Source of the DNA: Chitinophaga lutea
GTDB taxonomy: Bacteria; Bacteroidota; Bacteroidia; Chitinophagales; Chitinophagaceae
Assembly: GCF_003813775.1 (NCBI RefSeq)
Contig: NZ_RPDH01000001.1
Coordinates: 2,972,098 to 3,036,097 of the forward strand
Direction of reading: 5' to 3'
DNA: 64,000 nt
The position numbers and the translations under genes are program-made. Of the stretch, positions 60,591 to 64,000 are shown piece by piece. Numbering within the stretch: position 1 is the stretch's first letter; the number at the start of each line of letters is the position of its first letter. Under the pieces are notes generated by a model. The model saw only the letters and a list, made by a program, of their open reading frames with translations, searched no databases and was not told the DNA's origin.

Positions 60591-61100
60591 ATGATTAAAG
60601 CAACAGTGAACGGCGCCCGGCCGTTTGAGATCGCCCCGGCCGGAGACGGTTCCGGCGGCGTGGAATGCAACGGGAAGCACGTAGATTGGCATGCAACGGC
60701 CCTGCCTTCGGGCGGTTTCAGTATACTGATGGATGGGAAAAGCCTGGTGGCGGAGGTGGTAAAAACCGACCCGGACACCAAAACCGTGACCCTGCAGATC
60801 AACCAGGCCGTTTACGAGGTGGCGTTGCAGGAGCCGCTCGACCGGTTGCTGGCGTCGATGGGTATTTCCGAAACCTCGTCGCGCAAGCTGAACGACATCA
60901 AGGCGCCCATGCCCGGCATGGTGCTGAAAGTGCTCGTAACGCCCGGCCAGGCCATCAAAAAAGGCGACCCGGTGCTGATACTGGAAGCCATGAAAATGGA
61001 AAACGTATTCAAGGCCGCGGCAGATGCCGTGGTGAAAGAAATCAAAGTAGCCGAGCGCACCGCCGTAGAGAAAGGCGAGGTTTTAATAGTGCTGGAATAA
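60591..61100 (+). CDS. Biotin carboxyl carrier protein (acyl-CoA carboxylase subunit)
   Basis: A 169-residue protein. The C-terminal biotinyl domain (about 98-169) carries the biotin-attachment lysine in EAMKMEN, with IKAPMPGMVLKVLVTPGQ before it. The N-terminal 90 residues form the short beta domain found in carriers of propionyl/acetyl-CoA or pyruvate-type carboxylases. It moves CO2 between biotin carboxylase and a carboxyltransferase. Neither partner gene is in the window, so the substrate (acetyl-CoA or propionyl-CoA) is open. Confidence 0.92.
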   Translation: MIKATVNGARPFEIAPAGDGSGGVECNGKHVDWHATALPSGGFSILMDGKSLVAEVVKTDPDTKTVTLQINQAVYEVALQEPLDRLLASMGISETSSRKLNDIKAPMPGMVLKVLVTPGQAIKKGDPVLILEAMKMENVFKAAADAVVKEIKVAERTAVEKGEVLIVLE

Positions 61101-61120
61101 TATTTGTTACAAGTAACATT

Positions 61121-62602
61121 ATGGATCGAATCAAACTGAAACTGTTATATCTGTGCTGCTGCCTGTTTTTTGCAACCGGCCTCGCAGCCCAGGACCCGTC
61201 GTATTTCGTATATATCCAGCACGAAAAGCAGCAGCCTTTCTATGTAAAGCTGAACGGCAAGCTGCTGAGTTCTTCCCCTAAAGGTTATGTTATTCTGCCC
61301 CGCCTGCATGCCGGGAAAGTGCCGGTGACCATCGGTTTTCCCAAAAACGAAGGGCCGGAGCAGCAATACGTGATACGGCTTACAGGGAAACGCGATTACG
61401 GTTTCCTGCTGAAAGGCACCGGGGAGAAGGATTACGCGCTGTACGACCTGCAGACTTTCGCTACCCTGAAAGCCGCCGGTGGTCCCGTTCCCGAAACCGA
61501 AGAAACCCAGGTTGTGACCGTTGCCCGCATTTCCAGCGACAGCGCCACGCCCGAGCAGAAAGAAATGATGGACAAGGTGCAGGCCGATGTGGAGGCCGTA
61601 CTGACCAAAGCGCCCGATACCGCGCCTAAAAAGAAAGGCGGTTTTGCCGAAGCTCTTGACAAAGTGGTGGTAGACGACCGGCCGGACGATATGCCGCTCG
61701 AAGCGCCCAAACCCAAAGCCAAACCCGTGGCTCCCCCTGTAGAAACGGCGCCGGTAACGGCAGCTGTGGAGGAAGTGACTGAAGCGCCCGTGAAAAAAGC
61801 CCGCGGTAAAAAGAACCGTTCCAAAGAGCGTGCATCGCTCACGGACGAAGAAAAGGAGCTGCTGAGCAGCGTGCTGGAAGATGAAAAGAAAGCCGCGGCC
61901 GACGAAGCGCTGAAAACCGCCGCCAATGAGGCTGCTCCTGCCGCTACCCCTGTAACGGAGGAGCCTGCTGCGGAGCCCGTTAAAAAAGAAAAGAAATCCA
62001 GGAAAAAAAAGGATACGGCCGAGCCCGAGTTCATTGACTTCGGTGCCGCGCCTGCCGCAGGCACGGCCGCCAAAGCCGTGGAGAAGGCCGCCGATGTGAC
62101 GCCGGTAGCGGAGGAAGCAGCGGGCGAAAAAAGTGAAATGAGCGCCAAGGAAGCCCGGGAGGCCAGGAGGCTGAAAAAGAAAGCCGAACGCGAAGCAGCG
62201 GACCGGGAAGCGATCGTGAAAGATAGTCTTGCCAACGTTGAGTTTTACGGCAATGCCGAAGCGAAGGAAAAAGAAGAGAAGAAACCGTCCATAAAAATGG
62301 TGAATTCCGATTGCGGGAAAGTGCTCGAAGTCGATGCCTTCCGCAAACTGCTGCGCACCATGAACAGCAAGAAAAAGGATGAGGATATGGTGGATGCTTT
62401 CCGCAAAGGCACCCGCAGCGTATGTGTGAGCACCGAGCAGGTGCGCGCGCTCACGCAGCTGATTTCGTCGGAAGACAACCGGTACCAGCTGCTCGATGCA
62501 GCGTATCCCCGTACCTACGACTCGCAGAATTACAACAGTCTTGGCGATCTGCTGAGAGACGATTATTACAAAGGCCGCTTCAAGGCGCTGATCAAAAAGT
62601 AA
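61121..62602 (+). CDS. Secreted DUF4476 protein with long Ala/Lys/Glu-rich linker
   Basis: 493 residues from the ATG at 61121 (MDRIKLKLLYLCCCLFFATGLAAQ, signal peptide). Residues 25-110 form a small beta-rich domain (SYFVYIQHEKQQPFYVKLNGKLL). Residues about 150-385 are low-complexity, with many Ala, Lys, Glu and Pro (KKARGKKNRSKERASL, EAREARRLKKKAERE). The C-terminal 90 residues are a DUF4476 helical domain (FRKLLRTMNSKKKDEDMVDAF, YNSLGDLLRDDYYKGRF). The linker may span the periplasm or contact polymers. It starts 20 bp after the biotin carrier gene. Confidence 0.8.
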   Translation: MDRIKLKLLYLCCCLFFATGLAAQDPSYFVYIQHEKQQPFYVKLNGKLLSSSPKGYVILPRLHAGKVPVTIGFPKNEGPEQQYVIRLTGKRDYGFLLKGTGEKDYALYDLQTFATLKAAGGPVPETEETQVVTVARISSDSATPEQKEMMDKVQADVEAVLTKAPDTAPKKKGGFAEALDKVVVDDRPDDMPLEAPKPKAKPVAPPVETAPVTAAVEEVTEAPVKKARGKKNRSKERASLTDEEKELLSSVLEDEKKAAADEALKTAANEAAPAATPVTEEPAAEPVKKEKKSRKKKDTAEPEFIDFGAAPAAGTAAKAVEKAADVTPVAEEAAGEKSEMSAKEAREARRLKKKAEREAADREAIVKDSLANVEFYGNAEAKEKEEKKPSIKMVNSDCGKVLEVDAFRKLLRTMNSKKKDEDMVDAFRKGTRSVCVSTEQVRALTQLISSEDNRYQLLDAAYPRTYDSQNYNSLGDLLRDDYYKGRFKALIKK

Positions 62603-62689
62603 TACAACCTGATTCAGATAATACAAATGGTGAACGGCGGGAGCTTTGTTCACCATTTGTCGTTTTAAAAATCCCTACTTTCGCGCATC

Positions 62690-63430
62690 ATGGCCAGGTA
62701 TTTTTTAGAAGTTGCATATATGGGAGAGCGTTACAGCGGTTTCCAGGTACAGGAGAATGCGCGCACCGTGCAGGCGGAGATCGACCGTGCCGCCGGCCTG
62801 CTGATGCGTGAGCCCGTGGTTACCACAGGGTCCAGCCGCACCGATGCCGGCGTGCATGCGCAGCAGAACTTCCTGCATTTCGATACCGCATTGCCGCTGC
62901 ATCCGCAGTTTGTATATAAGATGAATGCCATCCTGCCGCCGGATATTGTGCTGAAGGGCGTTTACCCCGTGCATGAGGAGGCGCACAGCCGCTTTCTGGC
63001 CACCGGCCGGGCTTATGAGTACACATTGTATAAATTCAAGGATCCGTTCCTGCGCGACCGGGGGTATTATTTCCCGTACCGCATGGATATGGACGCGCTG
63101 CGTGCCGCTGCCGGCATTATAAAAGAGTACCGCGACTTCAGTACATTTTCCAAGCGGAATACGCAGGTGAAGACATTCAACTGTACGATAGGGGAGTCTT
63201 ACTGGACCGAATCCGATGGTCGTATAGTCTATAACGTGAGTGCCAACCGTTTTTTGCGCGGGATGGTGCGCGGGCTGGTGGGTACGATGCTGCGGGTGGG
63301 GCGGGGGAAGCTGACGCTGGAAGAATTTCGTGCAGTGATTGAGAGCAAAGACTGCACCATGGCTGATTTTGCGGTGCCGCCGCAGGGTTTGTGCCTGATG
63401 CGGGTGATGTATCCTGAGGGAACTTACTGA
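62690..63430 (+). CDS. truA: tRNA pseudouridine synthase A
   Basis: A 246-residue protein. The catalytic Asp is in GSSRTDAGVHAQQN, with RYFLEVAYMGERYSGFQVQ at the start and NRFLRGMVRGLVGTMLRVGRG near the C-terminus. It converts uridines 38-40 of the tRNA anticodon arm to pseudouridine. It ends 48 bp before a strong terminator. It follows the DUF4476 gene by 87 bp, with a possible own promoter. Confidence 0.96.
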   Translation: MARYFLEVAYMGERYSGFQVQENARTVQAEIDRAAGLLMREPVVTTGSSRTDAGVHAQQNFLHFDTALPLHPQFVYKMNAILPPDIVLKGVYPVHEEAHSRFLATGRAYEYTLYKFKDPFLRDRGYYFPYRMDMDALRAAAGIIKEYRDFSTFSKRNTQVKTFNCTIGESYWTESDGRIVYNVSANRFLRGMVRGLVGTMLRVGRGKLTLEEFRAVIESKDCTMADFAVPPQGLCLMRVMYPEGTY

Positions 63431-63477
63431 AGTGAAGAGATGGAGGTGTTGAGGGAGCAGATATACCTGATTTTACC

Positions 63478-63508
63478 GGCTGGAAAGTGAATTTCCGGCC
63501 TTTTTTTT
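63478..63508 (+). terminator. Terminator of truA
   Basis: A 9-bp stem (63478-63486 with 63492-63500, one G-T pair) and 5-base loop run into T8 (63501-63508). Confidence 0.88.
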
Positions 63509-63626
63509 GGGGAGTGGCGGAAGATTTTTCAAAAAATCCTGTTCCGATGAATCCCTTGATGGCAGGGCGTTACAGCTGTTTCTTGTTTTTACGGGGTGTG
63601 GTTTTTGAAAAATCTTTCTCAAAACA

Positions 63627-63659
63627 TTTGGAAGTAAAGCGAAAAAGTCTCTACCTTTG
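63627..63659 (+). promoter_or_regulatory. Stable-RNA promoter P1
   Basis: TTTG (63627-63630), 21 bp, then TACCTTTG (63652-63659). The -7 box is identical to those of P2 and of the tRNA-Glu promoter. A GTTCTTTG antitermination-like element follows at 63687. Confidence 0.75.
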
Positions 63660-63794
63660 CATCCCGCTAACAACGGAAAACACGTAGTTCTTTGCACAGT
63701 TTTTCTTCCTTCCCACATCCTTCAAATCGTTGCTGGCAGTGGTTTTCCGGGGTTACTTAATCAGAAAAAAAGATTAAAAATTTCTTCAGAAAAA

Positions 63795-63826
63795 TTTGGT
63801 TGGAAATAAAAACTCTTCTACCTTTG
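63795..63826 (+). promoter_or_regulatory. Stable-RNA promoter P2
   Basis: TTTG (63795-63798), 20 bp, then TACCTTTG (63819-63826), a full consensus match. A GTTCTTTAAAA element follows at 63878. Confidence 0.78.
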
Positions 63827-64000
63827 CACTCCCATCGAAACAGAGTGATTGACACGGAGCGGGGAAACAGCGAAAAAGTTCTTTAAAACATAACAGGGAT
63901 GCAGGCTTTAGGCCTGGAGGTTCGTAACCTTGGCATCTTACAATTTTAACCGTATGGAACTGCCGGAGGGCAGGTTCAGGTTAGGAAAGGTCTTTGAAAG
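63827..64000 (+). other. Leader of a probable rRNA operon continuing beyond the window
   Basis: Downstream of P2 is a gene-free leader with GTTCTTTAAAA (63878-63888), similar to the boxA-like element before 16S rRNA genes in Bacteroidota. The last 100 bases contain paired segments (AGGCTTTAGGCCT-like) typical of rRNA leaders. The mature 16S start is not in the window. Confidence 0.55.

Noticed and set aside
60665-61120. Upstream extension of the DUF4476 frame into the biotin carrier gene
   Set aside because: The extension reads an out-of-frame version of the carrier gene; the ATG at 61121 opens a clear signal peptide.

Overview
The window looks like chromosomal DNA from a Chitinophaga-like member of the Bacteroidota (Chitinophagaceae). 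The signs are a SusC/SusD pair, a FecR anti-sigma/ECF sigma pair, an RteC-family protein, Bacteroidota lipoprotein signals (Cys followed by Lys/Asp), moderate-to-high GC, and promoters of the TTTG-N19-21-TAnnTTTG type in front of a tRNA gene and a probable rRNA operon. I see no phage, insertion sequence, CRISPR array or plasmid gene, so this is mostly core and metabolic DNA with some accessory islands.

Layout. 1-4.6 kb: the end of an SDR oxidoreductase, a fatty-acid desaturase, two paralogous proteins of unknown function and an RteC-family protein. 4.9-9.4 kb: an aminotransferase, divergent from a secreted GH20 hexosaminidase and an LTA4-hydrolase-like M1 peptidase lipoprotein. 9.7-12.8 kb: a PepSY-like periplasmic protein, an unusual intergenic region with TGTCCG motifs, fecR, an ECF sigma factor and a response regulator. 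13.2-16.4 kb: an Oar-like TonB-dependent receptor. 16.6-26.6 kb: a glycan-utilisation locus (susC-susD-esterase-GH109-nagB) with a divergent LacI-type regulator. 26.7-30.8 kb: a lipoprotein, a GDPD phosphodiesterase, a CHAD protein, a pentapeptide-repeat protein and a small membrane protein.

31.1-34.1 kb: a DeoR regulator, a sodium:solute symporter and murQ, probably for N-acetylmuramic acid salvage, but with no kinase beside it. 34.3-37.5 kb: Ada, two unknown proteins and a double-VOC protein. 37.8-42.9 kb: a membrane-anchored glycosidase followed 4 bp later by a 1255-residue fusion of a cellulose-synthase-like GT2, a GH26-like domain, a second TIM-barrel domain that seems to have lost its acid/base, and an Ig-like tail. 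This is the most novel-looking system in the window. 43-49 kb: a TPR lipoprotein, tRNA-Glu, gapA-pgk and an M20 dipeptidase followed by echoes of its own 3' end.

49.3-53.6 kb: a response regulator, the lemA-TPM-TPM cluster, a DUF1835 protein and a CHRD lipoprotein. 53.8-57.4 kb: a three-gene operon (GntP-type permease, D-threonine aldolase/D-serine dehydratase-like enzyme, M19 dipeptidase) that fits D-amino-acid or D-dipeptide use. Upstream of it is a striking palindromic array of six 7-bp units with an 11-bp period. 57.9-63.4 kb: a large M1 aminopeptidase, a biotin carrier protein, a DUF4476 protein and truA. The last 500 bases hold two tandem stable-RNA promoters and a leader, so an rRNA operon probably starts just beyond the window.

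Functions are inferred from motifs and family knowledge only; no database search was run.
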